64,000 nucleotides of DNA from Neoroseomonas alkaliterrae (GTDB lineage Bacteria > Pseudomonadota > Alphaproteobacteria > Acetobacterales > Acetobacteraceae). Shown in pieces: positions 51,789 to 59,616 of the stretch; position 1 is the first letter of the stretch, and each line of letters begins with the position of its first letter. The stretch is from assembly GCF_014199195.1 (NCBI RefSeq), contig NZ_JACIJE010000001.1, forward strand, positions 620,001 to 684,000, read 5' to 3'. A program made the translations under genes and the position numbers. Below the pieces are notes generated by a model. That model was not told the origin of the DNA and did not search any database. It worked only from the letters and a program-made list of their open reading frames with translations.

Positions 51789-53159
51789 ATGACGAACCCG
51801 CTTCTGGTGCTCGCCGACCACGCGGCCTCCTGGCGCGCGCGGGAGATGCCGGCGGACGTGGCGCATCACGCGCGCCGCGTGCTGGTGGACTGGTTCGCGG
51901 CCACGCTGCCCGGCTGCTCGCGCCCGCCCGCGACGCTGATCGCCGCCGCGCTGGAGGACGAGACGCGCGGCGGCGGCGGCGCCGTCTGCTACGTGACCGG
52001 GCGGCGCGTGCCGCTGCGCCATGCGGCGCTGGTGAACGGCACGGCCTCCCACACGGTCGAGTTCGACGACATCTACCGCTATGCCGTCTATCACCCGGGC
52101 TGCCCGACCATTGCCGCCGCGCTTGCCGCCGCGCAGTCGCGCGGGGCGACGATGGAGCAGCTCCTGCGCGCCATCGTCGCGGGCTACGAGGTGTCCTGCC
52201 GCATCGGCGTGGCGGTGCAGCCCTCGCACTACGATTTCTGGCACACCACCGGCACGGTCGGCACCTTCGGCGCCGCCGCCGCCGTCGCCGTGCTGCTCGA
52301 CTGCGACGCCGAGCGCACCGCGCACGCCATCGCCACCGCCGCCACCATGGCGAGCGGACTGCAGCAGGCCTTCCGCGGCGAGGGCATGTCGAAGCCGCTG
52401 CATCCGGGCCACGCGGCGGAAGCGGGCGCACTCGCGGCCATGGCGGCGGCGCGGGGGATGACGGGCGCGCTCGACGTGCTGCACGGGCCTGCCGGCTTCG
52501 CGGCTGCCACCAGCGAGGACACCGGCAAGTGGGACAAGGCCCTGGCCGGCATCGGCAAGCCTTACGCCGTCACCGACATGACGGTGAAGAACCACGGCTG
52601 CTGCGGGCACATCTTCGCCGCGCTCGACGCCGTGCGCGACCTGCAGCTCGAACACGGCTTCAAGGCCGATGACGTCGTCTCGGTCGCGGTCGGCGGCTAC
52701 AAGGCGACGAAGGATGTCTGCGACCGGCCCGATGCGCGGACCGAGCAGGAATGCCGCTTCTCCACCCAGTTCACGGTGGCGACGATGCTGCTCCACGGCG
52801 GCGTGCGCCTCGCGGCCTTCGCGCCCGAGCGCCTGACCGATCCCGCGATCCGCGCGCTGATGGGCAAGGTCACGGTCGCGCTCGACCCGGAATGCGCCGC
52901 GGCCTTCCCGTCCAAGCGCTCGGCCAAGGTGGAGATCCGGCTGAAGGATGGCCGCGTGCTCTTCCGCCACCAGCACACGCGCAAGGGCGACCCCGATGCG
53001 CCGCTGACCGACCAGGACCTGTCGGACAAGTTCCTCGAGCTCACCTCGGACATGATCGGCCCGGCCCAGGCCAAGGCGCTGCTGGCGCAGCTCTGGGAAG
53101 GCCAGGCGCTGCCGGGCGTGGTGCCGCTGGTCGTCAACCAGGCGCGCGCGGCGGAGTGA
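51789..53159 (+). CDS. MmgE/PrpD family protein
   Basis: A 456-residue protein of the MmgE/PrpD family, which includes 2-methylcitrate dehydratase and cis-aconitate decarboxylase-like enzymes. It shows HAALVNGTASHTVEFDDIYRYAVYHPGCPTIAAALA, GTVGTFGAAAAVAVLL, LHPGHAAEAGALAA, and VKNHGCCGHIFAALDAV. Starts 10 bases after the dehydrogenase. Likely acts on a dicarboxylic or related acid in the same pathway. A hairpin follows the stop. Confidence 0.9.
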   Translation: MTNPLLVLADHAASWRAREMPADVAHHARRVLVDWFAATLPGCSRPPATLIAAALEDETRGGGGAVCYVTGRRVPLRHAALVNGTASHTVEFDDIYRYAVYHPGCPTIAAALAAAQSRGATMEQLLRAIVAGYEVSCRIGVAVQPSHYDFWHTTGTVGTFGAAAAVAVLLDCDAERTAHAIATAATMASGLQQAFRGEGMSKPLHPGHAAEAGALAAMAAARGMTGALDVLHGPAGFAAATSEDTGKWDKALAGIGKPYAVTDMTVKNHGCCGHIFAALDAVRDLQLEHGFKADDVVSVAVGGYKATKDVCDRPDARTEQECRFSTQFTVATMLLHGGVRLAAFAPERLTDPAIRALMGKVTVALDPECAAAFPSKRSAKVEIRLKDGRVLFRHQHTRKGDPDAPLTDQDLSDKFLELTSDMIGPAQAKALLAQLWEGQALPGVVPLVVNQARAAE

Positions 53160-53160
53160 T

Positions 53161-53175
53161 ACCGGCTCGGCCGGT
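53161..53175 (+). terminator. hairpin after the MmgE/PrpD gene
   Basis: ACCGGC-TCG-GCCGGT, a perfect 6-bp stem, one base after the stop. The remaining gap to 53316 also holds ATGCCGGC (53201-53208) and GCCGGCAT (53234-53241), a wider inverted repeat, but no gene. Confidence 0.5.
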
Positions 53176-53316
53176 GGGGCGGCCGCCTCTCCGGCGCGTC
53201 ATGCCGGCCGGCGAGCGCTTCGACCTGCGGCGAGCCGGCATCGCGTGCGGGGCGCCCGCGCGGCACAACGGGCCTGAAGCCGGGCGGAGGAAGGGTCAGC
53301 CTCTGCGCGCCGCTCG

Positions 53317-54330
53317 TCAGGCCCATTCCAGCCGCGCGCGCGCCAGCGCGCCGGTGCCCGGCGTGCCGACCAGCGGGCAGGCGAGCAGGATCGGCAACGC
53401 CTGCACGGCGATCCGCAGCCCCGCCTCGCTGTCCGAGGGGTAGTGCACGCCGATCACCTCGCGCAGCCGCGCCACACGCTCGGCCATGCGCCACAGCGGA
53501 GTGTGGCGGATCCGGCCCTCGACATTGCCCACCGTCCGCACCTTGGTCGTGATGCTGCCCGCGACCTGCGCGATGTCGGCCGCGGTGACGGGCATCTTCG
53601 CGCCACCCTTGCCCTCGCCCCAGGCGATGCCGGGCATGATCTCGGCCAGCACCATCGCGAGCAGATAGGCCTGGGTGGCGTGCCCGCTCGGGTAGGCGGG
53701 GTGGCCGGGCGGGTCGATCGGCGGCATCAGCGCCGGCGCGACGACCGAGGGCCGCGCCCGCCCGTGCAGCCGCTTGTGGTGCATGACGAGGAACTGCCCC
53801 ACCCGCACCGCGGCATGGCAGAGCCGGAAGGTCCAGGGATGCGAGCTCGCCTTGAAGGTGAGCACGCCGCGGAAATAGCCGATGATGTCGTCGCGCTGGA
53901 GCATCGCCTCGGCCATCGCGGCGGCCCGGAATTCCGCGATCTCCATCAGCTCGGCGAGCTCGACGGCGGTCTGCGCCGCGTCCGGCGGCGGCGGGATGGC
54001 GATGCTGGTCCAGGAGGCGGGCACGGTCTGCGTGGCGAACTCCGTCATCACCGCCACGGCGAAATGCGGCGGGCTCCATTCGGCCATGCGGAAGGCAGGC
54101 AGCGGCGGCGGGACGATCCAGCCCTTCATCGCCTGCAGGTCCTGCGGCGGCCAGCGGTTGCCGCGGAACCAGCTCTCGCCGGTCTCCTTGAAGATCTCCG
54201 GCGTGATGCCGATCGGGCGCGCGCTCGAGCGGCTGCGGAAGCCCGCGCTCGAGGAGGAGCTGTCGGAGCTGTCGCTGCTGTCCGACGAATCGGAGCTGTC
54301 GGAGGAATCCGCCGTGCCGATGCCGCTCAT
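53317..54330 (-). CDS. vanadium-dependent haloperoxidase/PAP2-like phosphatase with Ser-Asp repeat
   Basis: A 337-residue protein. After seven residues comes a 21-residue Ser-Ser-Asp repeat, then a helical body with the vanadate/phosphate pocket of the VHPO/PAP2 superfamily: K186-x6-RP (KRLHGRARP), PSGH (214-217) and R290-x5-H296-x3-D300. No signal peptide or obvious TM segments, so it resembles soluble haloperoxidase-like phosphatases. The Shine-Dalgarno is GGAGAGG. It lies 25 bases after the cyclase gene on the same strand, so the two are probably one operon. Confidence 0.82.
   Translation of the reverse strand: MSGIGTADSSDSSDSSDSSDSSDSSSSSAGFRSRSSARPIGITPEIFKETGESWFRGNRWPPQDLQAMKGWIVPPPLPAFRMAEWSPPHFAVAVMTEFATQTVPASWTSIAIPPPPDAAQTAVELAELMEIAEFRAAAMAEAMLQRDDIIGYFRGVLTFKASSHPWTFRLCHAAVRVGQFLVMHHKRLHGRARPSVVAPALMPPIDPPGHPAYPSGHATQAYLLAMVLAEIMPGIAWGEGKGGAKMPVTAADIAQVAGSITTKVRTVGNVEGRIRHTPLWRMAERVARLREVIGVHYPSDSEAGLRIAVQALPILLACPLVGTPGTGALARARLEWA
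54247..54309 (-). repeat. Ser-Asp (SSD) coding repeat
   Basis: Twenty-one codons encode six DSS units plus SSS. Serine uses TCC, TCG and AGC and aspartate uses GAC and GAT in mixed order, so the DNA is not a pure tandem repeat. That favours selection on the peptide over recent slippage. The segment is likely a disordered acidic linker. Confidence 0.8.
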
Positions 54331-54355
54331 GATCCTCTCCCTGTCGTCCTCGATG

Positions 54356-56152
54356 TCACTCGGGCAGCCCGGCCGCGCGCAGGTCCGCCAGCATGCGGGC
54401 GCGGATGGCCGGGTCGCGGTATGGCATGCGCGTCGCGGCATACTCCGCAAGGCTGAATCCGGGCTCGAGGCGCATCAGCCTCGCCGCGGCGTGACCTGCC
54501 TCACTCGCCATGCCGGCGGCCGAGAGCGCGGCGATCATCACCCTCAGGTTCGAGGTGAAGTGCGGCGTCTCGGCATCCGAGAGGCGGCACCAGCGCAGCG
54601 CCTCGGCGAGGTTGCCGTGGCAGTAATGCGCGATGGCGAGCAGGTTGTAGTAGGAGAAGAGATTCTGGTCGAAGGGCGAGAGCCTGAGCCCGTGCTCGGC
54701 GTTGCGGATCGCCTCCTCGGTGCGGCCGACATAGGAGAGCGTGGCGGAGGAGAGCAGCCAGGCCAGCGCGCTGTTCGGGCAGGCCGAGAGCGCGCGCTCG
54801 AAGAACACCAGGGCGGTGTCGTAGTCGTGGAACAGGTAGGACCGGACATGCCCGTGCGTGGCGAGCGCGAGGCTGTTCTGCCGGTCGAGCTCGATGGCCC
54901 GGGCCGAGAGCGCGGCGGCGCGCTCCATGTCGGCGCGCGGCTCGGGCGACCAGCCCTGCCCGACATTGATGCTGTGCCAGCGCGCCGCCCAGGCGACCGG
55001 CAGTGAGAAGCCGGGGTCGTGCGCCATGGCGCGCTCGAACAGCGCCCGCGCCTCGGCGAAGCGGTCGCGTTCGAGATCCTGGATCAGCGCGAGGCCGCGC
55101 AGCGTCAGGTCGTAGGCGGTGAAGCTCTCGGGCCGCTTGCGCATCGCCCGCTGCAGCTCCGCCGCGCGCACATGCGGCGCGACGCCGGCGACGATGCGTT
55201 CCACGATGCGGTCCTGCAGGGTGAAGAGCCCGCCGCCCGTCGCCTCGGCGCGGTCGCCCCACAGGCGCGATCCGGTCTGCGCGTCGGAGAGTTCCACCTG
55301 CACCCGCATCTCGCGCCCGGCGCGCCGCACGCTGCCCGAGACGACGTAGCGCACGCCGAGGGCGCGCGAGACCTCGCGCGGGTCGGCGTCGCGCCCGCGC
55401 CAGGACAGCGTGGAGGAGCGCGCGACCACCATCAGTTCGCGCAGGTTGCCGAGCGAGACGACGATGTCCTCCACCACGCCGTCGGCGAAGTAGTCGTCCT
55501 GCGGGTCGCCGCCGAGGTTGCGGAAGGGCAGCACCGCGAGCGAGGGCAGCGGCGAGACGTCGGGCGGGCTCGGCAGGCGCGCGGGCGGCGTCTCGGGGTC
55601 GAGGATGAAGGCGCGCTCGGGCTCCGGCAGGTGCTTGAGGGTGATCAGGCCGAGGTCGCGCGGCGGGCGCGGGAGGGCGGGACCGAGCGCCTCCACCATC
55701 GCGGCGGAGAGCAGCAGCCCGCCGGCCGGGGCGTGCTCCTGCAGGCGGGCGGCGACATTCACCCCCTGGCCGTAGATGTCGTGCGGGGTCGCCGTCACCT
55801 CGCCCATATGCGCGGCGATCCGCAGCGCGAGCGTGGGGGCCTCGGGATCGGCGGCATCGGCCTCGGCGAGGCGCCGCTGGACCTGCAGGGCCCAGCCGAG
55901 CGCGCCCTGGGGGGTGCGGAACTCGGCAAGCACGCCGTCGCCGGTGGACTTCACGATGCGCCCGCCATGCGATCCGGCCAGCGGACGCAGCACGCCGTCG
56001 AGCACGGCCATCCAGCGGCGGTGCGTCCGCGCCTCCTCGGTGGCCATGAGGATCGTGTAGCCGACCACATCGGCGAAGGCGAAGGCGGCGAAGCGACGTT
56101 CGCCCACATCGCCCTCCGCGTTCATGGCCCAAGCGAGATTGTCGGCGGACAT
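54356..56152 (-). CDS. class III adenylate/guanylate cyclase with TolB-like and TPR regions
   Basis: A 598-residue signalling protein. Residues ~20-175 are a class III cyclase: FADVVGYT with metal Asp28, KSTGDGVLAEF with metal Asp72 and Lys68, then DIYGQGVNVAARLQ with Asn132 and Arg136 for the transition state. So it looks active. Residues ~205-320 resemble the TolB-like domain of CadC-type regulators (LPSLAVLPFRNLGGDPQDDYFADGVVEDIVVSL). The C-terminal ~240 residues are TPR-like helices. No membrane segment. Divergent from the subtilase; a CRP-like palindrome lies 25 bases upstream of its start. Confidence 0.9.
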   Translation of the reverse strand: MSADNLAWAMNAEGDVGERRFAAFAFADVVGYTILMATEEARTHRRWMAVLDGVLRPLAGSHGGRIVKSTGDGVLAEFRTPQGALGWALQVQRRLAEADAADPEAPTLALRIAAHMGEVTATPHDIYGQGVNVAARLQEHAPAGGLLLSAAMVEALGPALPRPPRDLGLITLKHLPEPERAFILDPETPPARLPSPPDVSPLPSLAVLPFRNLGGDPQDDYFADGVVEDIVVSLGNLRELMVVARSSTLSWRGRDADPREVSRALGVRYVVSGSVRRAGREMRVQVELSDAQTGSRLWGDRAEATGGGLFTLQDRIVERIVAGVAPHVRAAELQRAMRKRPESFTAYDLTLRGLALIQDLERDRFAEARALFERAMAHDPGFSLPVAWAARWHSINVGQGWSPEPRADMERAAALSARAIELDRQNSLALATHGHVRSYLFHDYDTALVFFERALSACPNSALAWLLSSATLSYVGRTEEAIRNAEHGLRLSPFDQNLFSYYNLLAIAHYCHGNLAEALRWCRLSDAETPHFTSNLRVMIAALSAAGMASEAGHAAARLMRLEPGFSLAEYAATRMPYRDPAIRARMLADLRAAGLPE

Positions 56153-56176
56153 CGCCCCAGGGTTCCGGCTGCGCGC

Positions 56177-56190
56177 GTGAGTTGTCTCAC
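56177..56190. promoter_or_regulatory. CRP-like palindrome GTGA-N6-TCAC between cyclase and subtilase genes
   Basis: GTGA (56177-56180), GTTGTC, TCAC (56187-56190) is the core of the CRP consensus TGTGA-N6-TCACA. The wider inverted repeat is CGTGAG-TTGT-CTCACG. It is 25 bases before the cyclase start and 66 before the subtilase start. Confidence 0.5.
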
Positions 56191-56255
56191 GGAGATTTCA
56201 CGAAACCTGCGGCAAGTGCAAGGATACGGGTGCAGCACGACCGGAGCGCCGCCGC

Positions 56256-57761
56256 ATGCCAGCAGATCCGCCCCCCGAAAAGCCCGCGCCGCAGCCGGTC
56301 CGCCGCGCCTTCGTGGTGCGCAAGGGGCTGGAGCGCGCCAGCCCCGAGCTGCAGGAGGCCTATGCCAAGGGCGATCTCGGCGCCGTCACGCGGGCGATAG
56401 GGCGGCTCGCGGGCCTCGCCGAGCCCAGGGAGGGGGGGCGGCTGCCTTTTGCGGTCACCCGGCTGCCGCTGCGCGACTGGGGGCTCGACCTCGAGGGCGA
56501 CTTCCCCGAGGAGAAGAAGGCGCTGGCGCAGCCCGCCCCGAGGGATGCCGATGCGGCCTTCGGCATCCTCTGCGACGAGGAGGGCATCGCGCGCCGGCTG
56601 AGCGAGGCGCTGCGCAAGACCTTCGGCACGAGCGAACGCCCCGGCGCGCCCGGCGTGGAGGTGGCCGAGGGGGACATCCCGCTCGGCGCGGCGCTGCACT
56701 GGTGCCCCGGGCGGGGCGAGGGCGAGGATTTCGGCACCGAGCCCGACGCCCACCGGCTGATCCGGGCCGACGCGATCGCCGGGGCGGAGTACGACGGCTC
56801 CGGCGTGAAGGTGGTGATCATCGACCAGGGCGTGAGCGCGTCGCGCCTGCCCCCGGGCACCGCCTTCATGGGCGGGTGGTGGACCCCCGGCCTGCCGCTG
56901 CCGGGCCAGGCCGCGCCGGACAACACCCACGGCACGATGATCGCCCGGCGCGTGCTCGCTCTGGCGCCGCGCGCGATGATCTTCGACTGCCCCATCATCC
57001 CGCCGCGCATCGGCTCGAACCTGCCGACCTTCCTGTCGGACATGTTCGGCCTGATCCTGCGCATGCGCATCGAGATCGGCATCCTCGCCGCGATCAACCC
57101 CGCGCGCTGGCGCGGGCGCTGGGTGCTGGTGAACGCCTGGTCCATCTACGACCCGCGAGGCGAGGCGGTGGAGGGCGAGTATTCGCACAACCGCTACCAC
57201 TGGCTCGCCCTCGCGCTCGACACCATGACGCCCTTCGCCGACATCGTCTTCGCGGCGGGCAATTGCGGCGCATTCTGCCCCGACCGGCGCTGCGCCGAGA
57301 GCGTGATCGGCCCCGGCCGCGGCATCCGCGGCGTGCACCTGCTCGAGGATGTGCTGACGGTCGGCGGCGTGCGGGCGGACGGGATGTGGGTCGGCTATTC
57401 CTCGCAGGGGCCGGGCCGCTTCGGCCACGATCCGCAGCCGCGGCTGAAGCCCGACGTGGCGGCGCCGGCGCAGTTCCGCGTGCTCGACAGCCCGGGGCTG
57501 ATCGCGGGCGGCTCCTCCTCGGCCTGCGGCGTCGCCGCGGGCGTCGTCGCCGCGCTGCGGACGCGATGGAACTCCACCGTCGTCGCGCCGCGGGCGCTGT
57601 TCGACAGGCTGCGCGCGACGGCCTGGCAGCTCGACGGCAGCACCACCTGGTCCGACCGCACTGGCGAAGGGATCCTCGATTGCCGGGCGGTCGTGAAGAG
57701 CCTCGCGCAGACCCACGCCGCGCCGGCCCCGGCCCGCGCGACGGAGGCGCGCGCCGGGTGA
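56256..57761 (+). CDS. subtilisin-like serine protease (S8), cytosolic
   Basis: A 501-residue protease with a complete S8 triad: Asp190 (VVIIDQGV), His225 (NTHGTMIAR) and Ser421 (GGSSSACGVAAG); the oxyanion Asn336 is in FAAGN. A ~180-residue N-terminal region of unknown type precedes the catalytic domain. There is no signal peptide, so it probably works inside the cell. The catalytic domain has a Cys pair (NCGAFCPDRRC). Its stop codon overlaps the CRP-like site of the next gene. It is divergent from the cyclase-TPR gene. Confidence 0.88.
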   Translation: MPADPPPEKPAPQPVRRAFVVRKGLERASPELQEAYAKGDLGAVTRAIGRLAGLAEPREGGRLPFAVTRLPLRDWGLDLEGDFPEEKKALAQPAPRDADAAFGILCDEEGIARRLSEALRKTFGTSERPGAPGVEVAEGDIPLGAALHWCPGRGEGEDFGTEPDAHRLIRADAIAGAEYDGSGVKVVIIDQGVSASRLPPGTAFMGGWWTPGLPLPGQAAPDNTHGTMIARRVLALAPRAMIFDCPIIPPRIGSNLPTFLSDMFGLILRMRIEIGILAAINPARWRGRWVLVNAWSIYDPRGEAVEGEYSHNRYHWLALALDTMTPFADIVFAAGNCGAFCPDRRCAESVIGPGRGIRGVHLLEDVLTVGGVRADGMWVGYSSQGPGRFGHDPQPRLKPDVAAPAQFRVLDSPGLIAGGSSSACGVAAGVVAALRTRWNSTVVAPRALFDRLRATAWQLDGSTTWSDRTGEGILDCRAVVKSLAQTHAAPAPARATEARAG

Positions 57762-57771
57762 TGCGGGTCAC
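57758..57771. promoter_or_regulatory. CRP-like palindrome GTGA-N6-TCAC upstream of the Crp/Fnr gene
   Basis: GTGA (57758-57761), TGCGGG, TCAC (57768-57771) is a second exact copy of the CRP core, 70 bases before the regulator start and overlapping the subtilase stop. It suggests autoregulation. Confidence 0.5.
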
Positions 57772-57840
57772 TCCCTTGGCGCTGCGTCTCGTCGCAGGCT
57801 TCGCCGGAAGGCGCCATCAGGGTGCCGGCGGAGGCTTGCG

Positions 57841-58605
57841 ATGCGTGCGATCCCGGATCCCGTCCATCCGCACCTTGTCTGGCTGCGCCCGGCCATGACC
57901 GAGAACGGACGCGCGCCGTCGCTGACCGACCTGCCCTTCTTCCGCGGCGCCGCCCCGGCCGCGCTGGAGAGGCTCGCCGCCGCAGCGCGCTGGCGGGTGG
58001 TCGAGCCCGGGCAGGTGGTGGTGGACGAGGACGAGCCCTCCACCGACATCTTCTTCGTCGCCGCGGGCGCGGTTCGGGTGCAGCTCCGCGCCGCCTCGGG
58101 GCGGGAGGTGCTGCTCAACGAGTTCGGCGCGGGCGAGTTCTTCGGCGAGCTCTCCGCGATCGACGGCATGCCGCGCGCGGCCAATGTCACGGCGGTGGCG
58201 CGGTCGCGGCTCTGCATCATCCCGGCGCGGGCCTTCCTCGACTTCGTCTTCGCCACGCCCGCGGCCTGCCATGCGCTGCTGCGCACGCTCGCCGCCAAGC
58301 TGCGGCTGCAGACCGAACGCACGCTGGAACGCGAGGCGCTGCCGGTGCGGCTGCGCCTCTTCTCCGAGCTGCTGCGCCTCTCCCGCCCGCGCGCCGGCGC
58401 ACCGGGGGAGCGGGTGGTCTCGCCGCCGCCGCCCCACCACGAGCTCGCGGCGCGCATCGGCGCAAGGCGCGAGGTGGTCTCGCGCGAGTTGTCCGACATG
58501 ACGCGCGAAGGCTGGCTCTCGCGGGACCGCCGCGCCATCCGCATCCTGCGCGCCGACGAGATGCAGCGCGCGGTCGCGGCGGAGCTGCGCGCCCCGGCCG
58601 CCTGA
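57841..58605 (+). CDS. Crp/Fnr family transcriptional regulator
   Basis: A 254-residue regulator. A cyclic-nucleotide-binding domain runs over res ~35-150 with GEFFGELSAIDGMPRAANVTAV, which keeps the Glu and Arg of the phosphate-binding cassette, so cNMP binding is plausible. A long helix and a winged HTH follow (HHELAARIGARREVVSRELSDMTREGWL, ~res 200-228). No Cys of the Fnr iron-sulphur type is seen. ATG 57841 follows GGAGG; an internal ATG at 57895 is possible. Next to a class III cyclase, it is a good candidate for that signal's receptor. Confidence 0.92.
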   Translation: MRAIPDPVHPHLVWLRPAMTENGRAPSLTDLPFFRGAAPAALERLAAAARWRVVEPGQVVVDEDEPSTDIFFVAAGAVRVQLRAASGREVLLNEFGAGEFFGELSAIDGMPRAANVTAVARSRLCIIPARAFLDFVFATPAACHALLRTLAAKLRLQTERTLEREALPVRLRLFSELLRLSRPRAGAPGERVVSPPPPHHELAARIGARREVVSRELSDMTREGWLSRDRRAIRILRADEMQRAVAAELRAPAA

Positions 58606-58659
58606 TCTGGACGCGCATCCCCGCCTGCCGCAGGCTCGCGGCAGGATGGAGGGATGCCG

Positions 58660-59616
58660 ATGAGCAAGCCGCTGCTGCTGCTGTGGACCGACGGGGCCGA
58701 GCCCTATGCGCGCGCGATCGAGGAGGCGGGCCTCGCCGCGCGCCTGCGCGTCGAGACCGTGCCGCGCGCCGTGACGCCGGATGACGCGCTGCTGGCCGAG
58801 GCGGAAGCGCTGCTCTCCTGGGGCCCGCCGCCGGGGATCCTCGCGCGCATGCCGAAGCTGCGCTTCGTGCAGGCGCTGACGGCGGGCGTCGAGCACTGGC
58901 TGTCGCGGCCCGATCTCGCGCCCGATGTCGCGCTGGCCTGCGCGCGCGGCACGCACCGCGTGCAGATGCCGGAGAACATCCTCGGCGCGCTGTTCCACAT
59001 CACCAAGCCCTATGCCGCCATCGCCGCCGACAATGCCGCGCGGCGCTGGACGCGGCGCGTCTCGGCCACGCTCGCGGGCAGCACGCTCGGCATCCTCGGC
59101 CTCGGCGCGATCGGCGCCGAGCTCGCGCGCAAGGCGCAGGCGCTGGAGATGCGGGTGATCGGCACGAAGCGCAGCCCGGGCGCGGTGCCGCATGTCGAGC
59201 GCGTCTTCGCGCCCGCCGAGACCGATGCGGTGCTGGCGGAGAGCGACTTCGTGGTGCTGCTGCTGCCAGCCACGCCGGAGACCGAGAACTTCATCGACGC
59301 CGCGCGGCTGGCGCGGATGAAGAAGTCCGCCTGGCTGCTGAATTTCGGGCGCGGCGCGCTGATCAGGGACGAGGATCTGGTCGCGGCGGTGCGCGCGGGC
59401 ACCATCGCCGGCGCGATCATCGACGTGTTCCGCACCGAGCCGCTGCCCGCCGGGCATCCCTTCTGGGAGGAGGAGAGGATCATGGTGCTGCCGCATATCG
59501 GCGGGCTGCATCCGCAGCGCGATTCCATGGTCGCGGCGCTGCTGGTCGAGAACCTGCGCCGCTTCGTCGAGGGCGCGCCGCTGACCCAGCTCGTGGACCG
59601 GAAGGCGGGCTACTGA
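58660..59616 (+). CDS. D-2-hydroxyacid dehydrogenase family protein
   Basis: A 318-residue NAD(P)-dependent dehydrogenase: GILGLGAIGAELARKAQ (Rossmann), Arg in FGRGALI, Glu in DVFRTEPLP, His in LPHIGG. The ATG at 58660 is used since GGAGGG lies six bases before it; ATG 58654 would sit directly on that site. Overlaps the next SDR gene by one base (TGATG), so the two oxidoreductases work in one operon. Confidence 0.9.
   Translation: MSKPLLLLWTDGAEPYARAIEEAGLAARLRVETVPRAVTPDDALLAEAEALLSWGPPPGILARMPKLRFVQALTAGVEHWLSRPDLAPDVALACARGTHRVQMPENILGALFHITKPYAAIAADNAARRWTRRVSATLAGSTLGILGLGAIGAELARKAQALEMRVIGTKRSPGAVPHVERVFAPAETDAVLAESDFVVLLLPATPETENFIDAARLARMKKSAWLLNFGRGALIRDEDLVAAVRAGTIAGAIIDVFRTEPLPAGHPFWEEERIMVLPHIGGLHPQRDSMVAALLVENLRRFVEGAPLTQLVDRKAGY

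Noticed and set aside
54247-54309. A short tandem repeat that might be a CRISPR or integration repeat.
   Set aside because: It is in frame within a gene, codes for SSD units, and has no spacers.
53317-57761. Reading the cyclase/protease cluster as an anti-phage CBASS or Pycsar system.
   Set aside because: The cyclase is a class III enzyme fused to TPR, not a CD-NTase or a Pycsar-type cyclase with a TM or TIR effector, and a CRP-family gene is the likelier receptor. Kept only as a regulatory module.
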